The notes under the pieces are model-generated. The model did no database searches, had not been told where the DNA came from, and saw nothing but the letters and a program-made list of their open reading frames with translations. 19,839 nt of DNA. Source: an uncultured Streptococcus sp. GTDB lineage: Bacteria > Bacillota > Bacilli > Lactobacillales > Streptococcaceae. The position numbers and the translations under genes were made by a program. Positions 1 to 7,260 of the stretch are shown here, piece after piece. How positions within the stretch are numbered: position 1 is the first letter of the stretch; each line of letters opens with the position of its first letter. The DNA lies in assembly GCF_959025735.1 (NCBI RefSeq), contig NZ_CAUFJQ010000027.1, forward strand, positions 1 through 19,839, written 5' to 3'.

Positions 1-1145
1 AAGCTGGTACGTTCACCTACACAATTGTTGAACAAAAACCAGCTACACCGGAATCAGCAATTACTTATGATGAATCTGTTCATTTTGTAACAGTGACTGT
101 TACAAAAGACGAAAATGGACAATTGAATGCGGATGTGCAATACGACGGTAAAAAGGATACTCCTACTTTTACTAACACGTATACACCTCCGACACCTCCA
201 ACTCCAAGTGAAAAACAAATTACCACAAGCAAGATTTTAGAAGGTCGTGACCTTCAAGGTGGTGAATTTAGCTTTAACCTCTTGGATGAAAATGGAACTG
301 TTCTTCAAACAAAACAAAATGCTGCAGATGGTACAGTGACATTTGATGCGATCGCCTACACGGAAGCGATGATTGGTACTCATAAATATACCATTAAAGA
401 AGTCGTTCCAGCTGATAAGGCAAACATCCAATATGACGAAGGTCAAGTAGATGTCACAGTTACCGTCACAAAAGATGAAGCATCAAACGCTATCCAAGCA
501 GTTGTTTCATACGGTGAAAAGAAAACCTTTATCAACAAGGTGATCCCACCAACCCCACCAACAATTGATATTCCTGAATTGAAACTTTACACCCTTAAGG
601 TTCGTAAAGTAGATGAAAAGGGTGATTTCCTTGCTGGTGCAGTATTTGGACTCTTTGAAGCAGATGGTGTGACACCTGTTGCCAACCCATATGGACAAGG
701 CCAAGCGCAAGCAATTTCTGGTCAAGATGGGCTTGCAAGCTTTGTTGGATTTGAAGCGAAAGATTACGTGATTAAAGAGCTCTCTGCTCCAAGTGGTTAC
801 CAACTTTCAAATGAAGTTATCAAAGTTTCTGTAAGCGACTATGTTGCTGCTACAAACCTTGTTGTTGATAAAGGAAACGTGGTGAATAAACTTCTTCCAC
901 CTCCACCATCAACAGATATTCCAAATATACCAACACCAAGTAATAGCAAACCTAAAACTCCATCACCAAATGGAGATAAACCTAAGTCTAACGACAAACC
1001 TAAATCTAGTGACAAACCTAAAGAAAATAAAAAATCTCTTCCTTCAACAGGAACTGAAGATCATTTAGGACTTCTTGTAACTGGTTTGACATTCGTCGCT
1101 ACAGCTATTGCTTCTATGACACTTAAGAAGAAAGAAGACTTCTAA
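1..1145 (+). CDS. LPXTG-anchored pilin/adhesin-like surface protein, 3' part only
   Basis: The frame is open from base 3 with no start in the window, so the N-terminus lies upstream; 380 residues are visible. It carries the end of one and all of a second module of the streptococcal pilin isopeptide type (Spy0128-like). Each module has a YTI-E segment, a repeated TVTVTKDE strand and a closing FTNTY or FINKV strand followed by PPTPPT. A SpaA/Cna-B-like domain follows (LKVRKVDEKG, then YVIKELSAPSGYQLS, then VVNK). These folds usually form Lys-Asn isopeptide bonds with a catalytic Glu; candidate residues are present, but the bonds are inferred. A Pro/Lys/Asp-rich stalk leads to an LPSTG sorting motif (1038-1052), a hydrophobic segment and a KKKEDF tail, so sortase should anchor it to peptidoglycan. 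No pilin YPKN motif is visible in this part, so adhesin and pilin subunit remain equally possible. Confidence 0.9.
   Translation, partial: AGTFTYTIVEQKPATPESAITYDESVHFVTVTVTKDENGQLNADVQYDGKKDTPTFTNTYTPPTPPTPSEKQITTSKILEGRDLQGGEFSFNLLDENGTVLQTKQNAADGTVTFDAIAYTEAMIGTHKYTIKEVVPADKANIQYDEGQVDVTVTVTKDEASNAIQAVVSYGEKKTFINKVIPPTPPTIDIPELKLYTLKVRKVDEKGDFLAGAVFGLFEADGVTPVANPYGQGQAQAISGQDGLASFVGFEAKDYVIKELSAPSGYQLSNEVIKVSVSDYVAATNLVVDKGNVVNKLLPPPPSTDIPNIPTPSNSKPKTPSPNGDKPKSNDKPKSSDKPKENKKSLPSTGTEDHLGLLVTGLTFVATAIASMTLKKKEDF
975..1025 (+). repeat. Short tandem repeat coding for DKPKS units
   Basis: An 18-base unit occurs three times (975-992, 993-1010, and a partial third copy from 1011) and encodes DKPKSN, DKPKSS and DKPKEN. 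It forms part of the wall-spanning stalk just before the LPSTG motif. Copy number in such stalks often varies between strains through slippage; that is expectation, not seen here. Confidence 0.75.
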
Positions 1146-1153
1146 GAAACATG

Positions 1154-1187
1154 AAAGATCTAGTCAAACGTGACTAGATCTTTTTTT
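1154..1187 (+). terminator. Rho-independent terminator of the LPSTG surface gene
   Basis: A perfect 13-bp stem (1154-1166 with 1171-1183) has a four-base AACG loop and ends in an unbroken T run to 1187, nine bases after the stop codon. It lies between two convergent genes. On the opposite strand the hairpin is followed only by TTTC, so it should mainly stop + strand transcripts. Confidence 0.9.
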
Positions 1188-1200
1188 GTATCTGCTTCTC

Positions 1201-1971
1201 TTATTCTGGTTTGTTTTGATCTTCATAAAAAACAACTTTCCCTTCTTTAACTTTGAAGGAGTAGCTGAGCGTGTCATCCGAATCATCTTTATGATTGGAA
1301 TAGTAGAAATTATAGGAACCATCTGGTAATTTACTCGCATCTAGCTTTTTAGCTGCCGCTTTTAGGTCTTGCTCCTTAACGGATACGGCATCATCTATAT
1401 AAATGGTCATATAAACTAACCCTTGGTCAATTAGAGTCTGAAAAGGAATCTGATAGTAGCCAGCAAAGTCCTTCTTTCCTTCTTTAAGATTTTGAGTGGC
1501 AATGGCATCCAATCTTGCCTCTTTCTCTTCTTTAAAAAAGTCCCCAAAGAAACTAATGAAATGAATAGGGAGACCGATCTTTTGCTTCTTTAATTGTTTC
1601 TCAATTTTATCTTCCAGTTCTTTAATCGATTTCTGCTCCAAAAAAGCTTTCTTATATTCTGGAAGATGGTCATTATATGAATCTGACCAGTCACCCGCAA
1701 AAGTTGTTTTCTGTTCTAATGACACCGTTCGATCATCATAGGTTTGCTCAGAGTAGGTGTAGCTTACATGATACTGTGGGAATTCCAAAGCAGTCCAATC
1801 CAGTTTGTTTATGGTCACATCCCCATGCAGACCAACCTTAGCAAGCTCACTGCTGACTACTTCCTTCGCCTTTTTATAATCACTCGGTTTCATGATCTTG
1901 CAACTGGAAAGAAGAAAGAAACAAAGAATAAGTGGAATTCCTGCGAATAGTTTGAAATAGTTGGGCTTCAT
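1201..1971 (-). CDS. Putative lipoprotein of unknown function (256 aa)
   Basis: The N-terminus is a lipoprotein signal peptide: KPNYFK, a hydrophobic stretch, then a lipobox L-S-S-C with the lipidated cysteine at residue 24. The product should be exported, lipidated and held on the outer face of the membrane. The mature part has alternating charged and aromatic strands, a Lys/Glu-rich helical stretch around residues 110-130 and a C-terminal segment with YNFYYSNHKDD. I recognise no family or catalytic motif. The start is well supported by AAGGAGGT at 1977-1985, about six bases before the ATG. It lies 123 bases downstream of a second lipoprotein gene on the same strand, so the two may share a transcript, but their mature sequences do not look alike. 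Confidence 0.8.
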   Translation of the reverse strand: MKPNYFKLFAGIPLILCFFLLSSCKIMKPSDYKKAKEVVSSELAKVGLHGDVTINKLDWTALEFPQYHVSYTYSEQTYDDRTVSLEQKTTFAGDWSDSYNDHLPEYKKAFLEQKSIKELEDKIEKQLKKQKIGLPIHFISFFGDFFKEEKEARLDAIATQNLKEGKKDFAGYYQIPFQTLIDQGLVYMTIYIDDAVSVKEQDLKAAAKKLDASKLPDGSYNFYYSNHKDDSDDTLSYSFKVKEGKVVFYEDQNKPE

Positions 1972-2080
1972 AGCCTGACCTCCTTGCTAAATCCGACCTA
2001 ATCGATTAATTTTTTACAGCAGTCATATCTGAACAACATATGAACCGATTGAAAATTCTAATGATAATTGAGAAGTTCCT

Positions 2081-2086
2081 ATTATA
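2081..2086 (-). promoter_or_regulatory. Possible -10 box upstream of the 256-aa lipoprotein gene
   Basis: TATAAT reads on the - strand here, about 110 bases before the 1971 start and just past the stop of the preceding gene. No convincing -35 hexamer lies 16-18 bases upstream. It could give the downstream lipoprotein gene its own promoter, but a chance match in AT-rich DNA is equally possible. Confidence 0.3.
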
Positions 2087-2094
2087 TGACATGA

Positions 2095-3573
2095 CTATTT
2101 TTGAACGACCCATTTTGCATCACCATAAACAACCGTAAATGGTCCATCCCCATCTGTTAAATAGTTAATTTTATATATACCAGATTCTCCTGCTTCAAGG
2201 ACTGTTGGCTGTTTGTAATTTAAAGTATTATTCAACATATAAGCAGATTTGCCATGGCCATCATAGAGATCTACATTTGTATAATCTGGAGTATTTTCAA
2301 TACTGAGAGGTGTTGTATTCGATATGGTGAATTCGACGATCAATCGATGTTGTTTTTTCCTTGTATCGATACGGTCTTGATCATCCTGAACATCCAAATT
2401 TGGATCGTCTGTTACACTATTCAGAGTAACTTCTAAGCCATTAGCAAATAGAACTGGCTCTCCAATCGCATAGCTTTTAACAGGATTTTTTGGGTTAAAA
2501 TTCTTTAATTTTTCTTTTACCTTTTGTCCATCACTATTATTTCCAGATGGGATGGTCCAAAAGATATTATTCTCATCTTGCTTACCATACTGATTATCCC
2601 TCTTCATTTGTTGAGGGATTTGTAAGAGAATAGCCAAGTTTTTTAAATCAATTAGAACATCACCTTGATTTGTCACTTCCATTTCAACCGTGAATTCCGT
2701 AGGCGAAGTTTTACTATAAGCATAACCGGATAATGAGGTTGCCTCGAAATTTTTGTTAACTAACTGTTGTAAAACTGTTGAAAGCATGATATAGGAAATA
2801 TGATCATCTCGATTTGTTTCTTTTTCAGCATACCTTTGATGGAATTCATCGAGCCAATCATAGAAGGCTTGATTGAAATCTGACTCATTAGGCTTTTTAT
2901 AATATTTATTCCCTCTCGATAAAAGCTCTGGGAAGTACGTTGGTACCTGAATGCGAATAAATACTTTGTTTCCCTTAACTGCATAGCCCTTTAATTCATA
3001 TTTTTTTCCAAAGCTCAATGCATTCGTCATGAGCTTCAAATACATGGGACCATATATTTTGAGGGGGTACTTCTCACCAAGATATTCCACATAAGTATTT
3101 GGATCAAAAGTACTACTGTTTTTTTCAATTTTAGGGATAATATAATCGTTCCAGAGTCGAGTATACATATCCTCTTGATTTTTTGCCCCATTGGCCTTGA
3201 TTACTGTGTCTATTCCCCTTGGATCTACATAGACTCCTTCAACGACCTGCAAAGCTTTTTGAACCCTTCCTTCCTCAGATAGAGAGGCTTCATTCGGTTG
3301 CTGTCCATATATTGAAATACCATCGCTATCATCTGACCTCATATATTGTGGAAGTTTTTCAAACGTTATGTATCTGATACTGTTCTTTGCATCCCAATCA
3401 AATGATGCAGCTGGTCCTGTCTTGTCAAAATGAATGTTTTTTCGATCGATTTTCTTCTGTACTTCTTTATTCGAAGAACCTTGTTTTTCCACAGTTCCTT
3501 GTTTGCAGGCACTCAAACATACTGGCATAAGTACCGAACATAAGACAAGGCCCCATTTTATTTTCTTCTTCAT
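2095..3573 (-). CDS. Putative lipoprotein with a C-terminal Ig-like (DUF4352/DUF5105-type) domain (492 aa)
   Basis: A lipoprotein signal peptide (MKKKIKWG, hydrophobic core, lipobox L-S-A-C with the cysteine at residue 23) is followed by a charged linker and a large extracellular part. The last 100 or so residues form a beta-rich segment (VLFANGLEVTLNSV, then HRLIVEFTISNTT, then GDGPFTVVYGDAKW) resembling the Ig-like domains common at the C-termini of Firmicute lipoproteins; that assignment is from pattern only. The middle region is unrecognised. I start the gene at 3573, not at an in-frame ATG at 3600, because AGGAGGAG (3579-3586) sits five bases before it and the 3600 codon lies inside the likely -10 box. 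No function can be given. Confidence 0.8.
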   Translation of the reverse strand: MKKKIKWGLVLCSVLMPVCLSACKQGTVEKQGSSNKEVQKKIDRKNIHFDKTGPAASFDWDAKNSIRYITFEKLPQYMRSDDSDGISIYGQQPNEASLSEEGRVQKALQVVEGVYVDPRGIDTVIKANGAKNQEDMYTRLWNDYIIPKIEKNSSTFDPNTYVEYLGEKYPLKIYGPMYLKLMTNALSFGKKYELKGYAVKGNKVFIRIQVPTYFPELLSRGNKYYKKPNESDFNQAFYDWLDEFHQRYAEKETNRDDHISYIMLSTVLQQLVNKNFEATSLSGYAYSKTSPTEFTVEMEVTNQGDVLIDLKNLAILLQIPQQMKRDNQYGKQDENNIFWTIPSGNNSDGQKVKEKLKNFNPKNPVKSYAIGEPVLFANGLEVTLNSVTDDPNLDVQDDQDRIDTRKKQHRLIVEFTISNTTPLSIENTPDYTNVDLYDGHGKSAYMLNNTLNYKQPTVLEAGESGIYKINYLTDGDGPFTVVYGDAKWVVQK

Positions 3574-3598
3574 TCCATCTCCTCCTAATCTCATCCTC

Positions 3599-3627
3599 AT
3601 TTTACCATCAATCCCCCCTTTTGTCAG
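3599..3627 (-). promoter_or_regulatory. Extended -10 promoter of the 492-aa lipoprotein gene
   Basis: On the - strand, CTGACA (3622-3627) and TAAAAT (3599-3604) are separated by exactly 17 bases, with TGG directly before the -10 box giving the TGn extension. Transcription would start near 3592, leaving a leader of about 20 bases that contains the AGGAGGAG site. This supports the start at 3573. Confidence 0.65.
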
Positions 3628-3639
3628 TCAAATAGATAA

Positions 3640-3810
3640 GGCTGGAACAAAAGTCCTAGCCTCTCAATTATTTTTGGATTGTCGAGCAAGACGCAGTGGT
3701 TGAGTGGGCTCTACTACGCTGATTTCATCAGCTTTTACAGCCCTACTCAACTGTGCGGAGGTGGGACGACGAAATCGAATTCTAACGAATTACCGATTTC
3801 TGTCCCACTC
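3640..3810. repeat. Hairpin-rich intergenic element, probable dispersed streptococcal repeat
   Basis: Three nested or adjacent dyads fill this gap. GTTGAGT-GGGCT (3699-3710) pairs with AGCCC-T-ACTCAAC (3739-3751) and encloses a perfect GCTGAT/ATCAGC hairpin (3718-3732). GTGGGAC (3761-3767) pairs with GTCCCAC (3802-3808) and encloses a 12-bp arm (3771-3782 with 3787-3800, two-base bulge). The left end has a GGCT...AGCC arm near 3640-3662. The element abuts the GNAT stop codon. From memory, very similar intergenic stretches recur in oral streptococcal genomes, but only one copy is in this window, so the repeat status is inferred. It encodes no credible protein and has no clear T run for termination. 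Confidence 0.6.
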
Positions 3811-3813
3811 TCT

Positions 3814-4218
3814 TTATTTCATATAGATCATCCCTGTACAGGCTTGCTCGGAAAGTTCGACAAAGCCGAGGGACTGGTAAAAGGCTAAATTTTTCTCGCT
3901 ACGTTCAGTGGCAAGAAGCCGTTGGTAGACATTTGGGAAAGTCCCTAAAGCCTCTTCTAAGAGTTTCTTTCCAATGCCTTGGCGCTGGTGATCTGGCCGT
4001 ACCAAAAGGTCCTGCACAAAAATAACAGAGTGGCCATCTCCTACCAAGCGAATGTAGGCGACGAGCTCTTTCTCATCATAGACTGCCAACTGCCAGAGAC
4101 TGGCTTTGACAGCTTCTGCTAGCATAGCTGGGTTGTTGGTATAATTAGTCCAGCCGACTGAGCTGTACAATGCGAGTAAGTCTGCCATCGCTGGATTCTC
4201 TTGTTTGTAATCTAACAT
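3814..4218 (-). CDS. GNAT-family N-acetyltransferase (134 aa)
   Basis: This is a compact acetyl-CoA-dependent acyltransferase of the GNAT fold. The central strand FVQDLLVRPDH leads into the acetyl-CoA pyrophosphate loop QRQGIGKKL (residues 78-86), the Q/RxxGxG/A signature. The C-terminal NLAFYQSLGF motif (110-119) is typical of the family. Nothing shows the substrate, which may be an amine, an amino acid or a protein N-terminus. Length is normal for a single-domain GNAT. The ATG is one base after the stop of the methyltransferase gene, and its AAGGAG site (4225-4230) lies in that gene's last codons, so translation is probably coupled. It is the last gene of the miaA operon. Confidence 0.88.
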   Translation of the reverse strand: MLDYKQENPAMADLLALYSSVGWTNYTNNPAMLAEAVKASLWQLAVYDEKELVAYIRLVGDGHSVIFVQDLLVRPDHQRQGIGKKLLEEALGTFPNVYQRLLATERSEKNLAFYQSLGFVELSEQACTGMIYMK

Positions 4219-4219
4219 C

Positions 4220-4930
4220 TTAACTCCTTTTTAAGGTATAGTGCTGGAAGAAGGCGATATCCCTGTAAGGGGACTCTGGACAGACCGCCAACTCCATCTT
4301 GAGCATAGACTCTCGCCAGCCTTCTTGGCCCTTGAAGCGATTGTCCTGTAAGGCATAAAAGACACGGATCCCTTGGTAGTCCTGAACTTCGAGGGCTAGA
4401 TCTTCAATAGCTAGATAGAGATCATAGGCCTGAGCCAAGCCCATGGAGTGGGTTTCCAGATCGTGGCCTGCTAGCAAATCGAGAGCCTTCTGAGTATCAT
4501 TTTCAAAAACTACGGTCTGCAGGACGCGGCCAACCTCATTGTGCTTGACGATAGAGAGCAGGCCACCTGGTTTCAAGAGACGAGTGAATTCCTTGAGAAC
4601 CACCTTGCGATCCTCTACATACTCCAAGACATTGTGGCAGAGGATGACATCAAAGCTGGCATCTTCAAAGCTCTCTATCTGGTCCAGACTTCCGACGAGT
4701 TGCTGGTAAGGATGATCCTGGACCCGCAAGGCTACCATTTCCTCATTAGGCTCCACAGCTAGGACCTCATTGTCTTGTGCCAGGTGGTTGGCTACAAGGC
4801 CAAAACCACTGCCGAAATCAAGCACCCGCTTCCCCTTGATGTCCTGTAATTGAGCAAAAAGGATATCATAATAGATCTGTCCCCAGGGTTGCCGGAGGTT
4901 TTCTAAATAAGCTTGAATATTCGCGGCCAT
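4220..4930 (-). CDS. Class I SAM-dependent methyltransferase (236 aa)
   Basis: Motif I VLDFGSGFG (residues 36-44) binds S-adenosylmethionine, and VEPNEEM (59-65) holds the acidic residue for the ribose. FDVILCHNVLEYV (93-105) and LLKPGGLLSIV (118-128) are the later core motifs of a Methyltransf_11-type fold. The C-terminal half, including LQDNRFKGQEGW, is the probable substrate domain and gives no specificity. It may act on a small molecule, tRNA or protein; its place downstream of miaA and rnz makes an RNA role conceivable but unproven. The AGGAGGAG site overlaps the TAG stop of the SDR gene, and the start is ten bases from that stop. Confidence 0.9.
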   Translation of the reverse strand: MAANIQAYLENLRQPWGQIYYDILFAQLQDIKGKRVLDFGSGFGLVANHLAQDNEVLAVEPNEEMVALRVQDHPYQQLVGSLDQIESFEDASFDVILCHNVLEYVEDRKVVLKEFTRLLKPGGLLSIVKHNEVGRVLQTVVFENDTQKALDLLAGHDLETHSMGLAQAYDLYLAIEDLALEVQDYQGIRVFYALQDNRFKGQEGWRESMLKMELAVCPESPYRDIAFFQHYTLKRS

Positions 4931-4940
4931 CGATCTCCTC

Positions 4941-5696
4941 CTATTTGAAATTGAACATCTTGCTGGCTAGCTTGTCTGAGATGCGTGGGAAAAGGGTATA
5001 GAGCTTGTGAGTTAGGTTCAAGAGCCAAGGCAAATTGAGCTCGCGCTTTGCTTTTCCAAAGTTCTTCACAATCTTCTTAGCCACAAAGTCTGGTTCCAAA
5101 ATGTAGCGGTCCACAGCTTTGACATAGCTTCCGTCAGGGTCTGCCTGATCAAAGAAAGTGGTCCGAATGGGGCCTGGATTGACCGTCGTCACATGGACAC
5201 CAAAGGACATCAGTTCCAAACGCAGGGCATTGGAGAAGCCAATGGCCGCAAATTTAGTAGCAGAATAAAGGCTGGATTTAGCGGTTGCAACGAGACCCGC
5301 CATGCTGACGATATTGACAATGTGTCCCTTGCCTGCTTCCTTCATGTGCGCACCCATCAAGCGTGAAAGCTGCATGAGGGCAAAGGTATTGACTTCAAAC
5401 ATGGCATGAATTTGCTCATTGGTAATCTGGTCAAACTCTTCAAAGATCCCATAGCCTGCATTGTTGACCAAGATATCGATCTGTCCATAGCGCTGATAGA
5501 GATCTTCTACCAAATCTTGGACGGCTGAGGAATCAGTGATATCAATCCCGATGCATTCGGCATGAAGATGACTGGCATAGAGTTTTTCCAGTTTTTCTTG
5601 ATTTCTCCCTAAGAGAATTAGTCGGTCTTCAGGGAGGAGCTTGACCATTTCCTGTGCCAAACCTCCACTTGCTCCTGTTATGAGAATGGTTCGCAT
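4941..5696 (-). CDS. Short-chain dehydrogenase/reductase (251 aa)
   Basis: This is a classical SDR oxidoreductase. It has the cofactor loop TGASGGLA (residues 7-14), the NNAG structural motif (78-81), catalytic S131, and the Y144-x-x-x-K148 pair in YSATK, then the PGPIRT segment (174-179). The arginine after the first strand region (LLGRNQEK) suggests NADP(H) preference, which is inference. The substrate is unknown; the C-terminal basic and hydrophobic tail resembles that of DltE/YqjQ-type SDRs. An upstream in-frame start would overlap rnz by about 270 bases. I start it at 5696, where MRTILITGAS is the normal SDR N-terminus, one base after the rnz stop. Confidence 0.92.
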   Translation of the reverse strand: MRTILITGASGGLAQEMVKLLPEDRLILLGRNQEKLEKLYASHLHAECIGIDITDSSAVQDLVEDLYQRYGQIDILVNNAGYGIFEEFDQITNEQIHAMFEVNTFALMQLSRLMGAHMKEAGKGHIVNIVSMAGLVATAKSSLYSATKFAAIGFSNALRLELMSFGVHVTTVNPGPIRTTFFDQADPDGSYVKAVDRYILEPDFVAKKIVKNFGKAKRELNLPWLLNLTHKLYTLFPRISDKLASKMFNFK

Positions 5697-5697
5697 C

Positions 5698-6627
5698 TTA
5701 GATCTCCACTTCTTCCAAATCTTTGACCACATAGACATTTTCAAAAATGCTGGACGCATCCTTGCGCAATTGGCTGATGTCCTTAGAGAGGAAGCGAGCA
5801 CTGATATGGTTGAGTAGAAGTCGCTTGGCCCCTGCTTCACGCGCCACTTCTGCTGCCTGCATATTGGTCGAATGCCCATGCTTACGAGCAATCTTCTCAT
5901 CACCCTTGCCATAGGTAGACTCATGGACGAGGACATCCGCATTGACTCCAAGGCGGACGCTGGCATCGGTCTTTCTGGTATCTCCTAGGATCGTGATAAT
6001 CTTACCAGGCCGAGGGGCTGAAATATAATCCGCAGCAATGATCTTAGTGCCATCTTCCAGGGTGACATCTTGTCCATTTTTAACCTGGCCAAAGAGCGGT
6101 CCAAAGGGAACACCCGCCGCCTTCAACTTGTCTGCATCGAGTGTTCCTTCAAGGTCCTTTTGCATGATCCGATAACCCACGCAGAAAATGGTATGGTCCA
6201 AAGCTTCCGCGTAAACCGTGAATTTATCAGTTTCTAAAATCTTACCCAGAGAATGTTCATCGAATTCATGAAAATGGATGCGGTAAGGTAGCCGAGAGCC
6301 TGATACGCGAAGACTAGTCATCACAAAGGATTTGATTCCTACTGGTCCATAGATATCTAGATCCGTCTGCTCTTCATTGGCCTGAAAGGCCCGACTAGAG
6401 AGGAAACCTGGCAAACCAAAAATATGGTCTCCGTGTAGGTGAGTAATAAAGATCTTGCTAACCTTTCGCGGACGAATGGTCGTTTCTAAAATTTGATTCT
6501 GTGTCGCTTCACCACAATCAAAGAGCCAGACTTCATTGATCTCATCTAGCAATTTGAGCGCCAAGCTCGATACATTACGGGCTTTTGAGGGTTGCCCAGC
6601 TCCCGTTCCTAAAAATTGAATGTCCAT
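5698..6627 (-). CDS. rnz: Ribonuclease Z, tRNA 3'-end endonuclease (309 aa)
   Basis: RNase Z cuts the 3' trailer from CCA-less tRNA precursors in the cytoplasm. The metallo-beta-lactamase zinc motif is H63-L-H65-G-D67-H68 (in THLHGDH), with further ligands H145, D216 (LGDTRKT) and H274 (LLNHISARF). The Gly/Pro-rich flexible-arm segment that grips the tRNA elbow is visible at about residues 170-185 (AGVPFGPLFG). Length matches the roughly 307-residue short bacterial form. The N-terminus MDIQFLGTGAGQPS is typical. The gene begins three bases after the stop of the upstream 209-residue gene. Its ribosome binding site is weak, which suggests reliance on translation arriving from upstream. Confidence 0.96.
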   Translation of the reverse strand: MDIQFLGTGAGQPSKARNVSSLALKLLDEINEVWLFDCGEATQNQILETTIRPRKVSKIFITHLHGDHIFGLPGFLSSRAFQANEEQTDLDIYGPVGIKSFVMTSLRVSGSRLPYRIHFHEFDEHSLGKILETDKFTVYAEALDHTIFCVGYRIMQKDLEGTLDADKLKAAGVPFGPLFGQVKNGQDVTLEDGTKIIAADYISAPRPGKIITILGDTRKTDASVRLGVNADVLVHESTYGKGDEKIARKHGHSTNMQAAEVAREAGAKRLLLNHISARFLSKDISQLRKDASSIFENVYVVKDLEEVEI

Positions 6628-6630
6628 TGT

Positions 6631-7260
6631 CTACTTTCTATCTATATAAATCATGGCCGTCCGGTTCTCTGAACGGAAAGAAAGGTCGCCAGGGTAGGCT
6701 TGCGCTAGCTCGAGGAGCTCTTCTTGGTTATATCCTGACAGTTTCAAGCGTCCATCTTCCAAGGTCATCAAGTCAGTTAGGGCTGAGAGGGCTTCTGTTT
6801 TAGTGACCCCTTCTGGTTCAGCCTCTTGCAAGCAGATCTTGCCATCTTTTTCGAAGACCAAACAATGTGGAAAGATCTCTGCGACTTCAAATAAAATGGC
6901 AGGAGTGATAGCCTCTGCTGGATGTTCAGCAAAGACACAGGCTAGCTCTTCATTTACGTAAGCCAAGCCATAAGACTTCCCATATAAATTGAGGCGAATA
7001 AAGGGCTTTCGTTCATCAAAGCTTTGCTGAACTGTGAATAAGTCAAATGCCCGGCTCAAGTCCAAGAAATAATCCATGGCCTCCTTGGGGCTCTTCTTTT
7101 GATAGAGCTCAGCGAAATAAGCGTTGATCACACTTGGGGGAGGCGTAATCACACGGAGACGCAATTCCTCAGGGATCGTGCTTAAAAGATTGGTCAGGTA
7201 GACCCGATCGAGGCTGGTATAGCCTCCATATTTTATTGCTAAATCAACGTAATCCGTCAT
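6631..7260 (-). CDS. Conserved hypothetical protein between hflX and rnz (209 aa)
   Basis: I do not recognise a domain with confidence. The protein is soluble, without signal peptide or membrane segment. Recognisable stretches are VDLAIKYGGYTSLDRVYL at the N-terminus, RLRVITPPPSVINAYFAELYQKK, KPFIRLNLYGKSYGLAYV, and the C-terminal ENRTAMIYIDRK. Related streptococcal proteins have, I believe, sometimes been labelled cystathionine beta-lyase; there is no PLP-binding lysine motif here to support that. An upstream in-frame start at 7344 would extend 100 bases into hflX. I prefer 7260, preceded by GGAAG six bases upstream, which overlaps hflX by 17 bases. The tight packing between a ribosome-associated GTPase and RNase Z hints at an RNA- or translation-related role, which is inference only. 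Confidence 0.8.
   Translation of the reverse strand: MTDYVDLAIKYGGYTSLDRVYLTNLLSTIPEELRLRVITPPPSVINAYFAELYQKKSPKEAMDYFLDLSRAFDLFTVQQSFDERKPFIRLNLYGKSYGLAYVNEELACVFAEHPAEAITPAILFEVAEIFPHCLVFEKDGKICLQEAEPEGVTKTEALSALTDLMTLEDGRLKLSGYNQEELLELAQAYPGDLSFRSENRTAMIYIDRK

Noticed and set aside
975..1028. CRISPR-like regular repetition
   Set aside because: The 18-base units are contiguous, in frame and encode a DKPKS stalk, with no spacers.
1154..1187. Bidirectional terminator serving the convergent lipoprotein gene too
   Set aside because: The opposite strand shows only TTTC after the stem, so termination of - strand transcripts there is doubtful.
3679..3888. A + strand frame crossing the intergenic hairpin element
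   Set aside because: It runs from hairpin DNA into the 3' end of the GNAT gene and has no ribosome binding site or protein-like composition.
5697..5966. A 341-residue version of the SDR protein starting at 5966
   Set aside because: The added 90 residues lie wholly inside rnz in another frame and do not resemble an SDR N-terminus; the cofactor motif sits at the right distance from the ATG at 5696.
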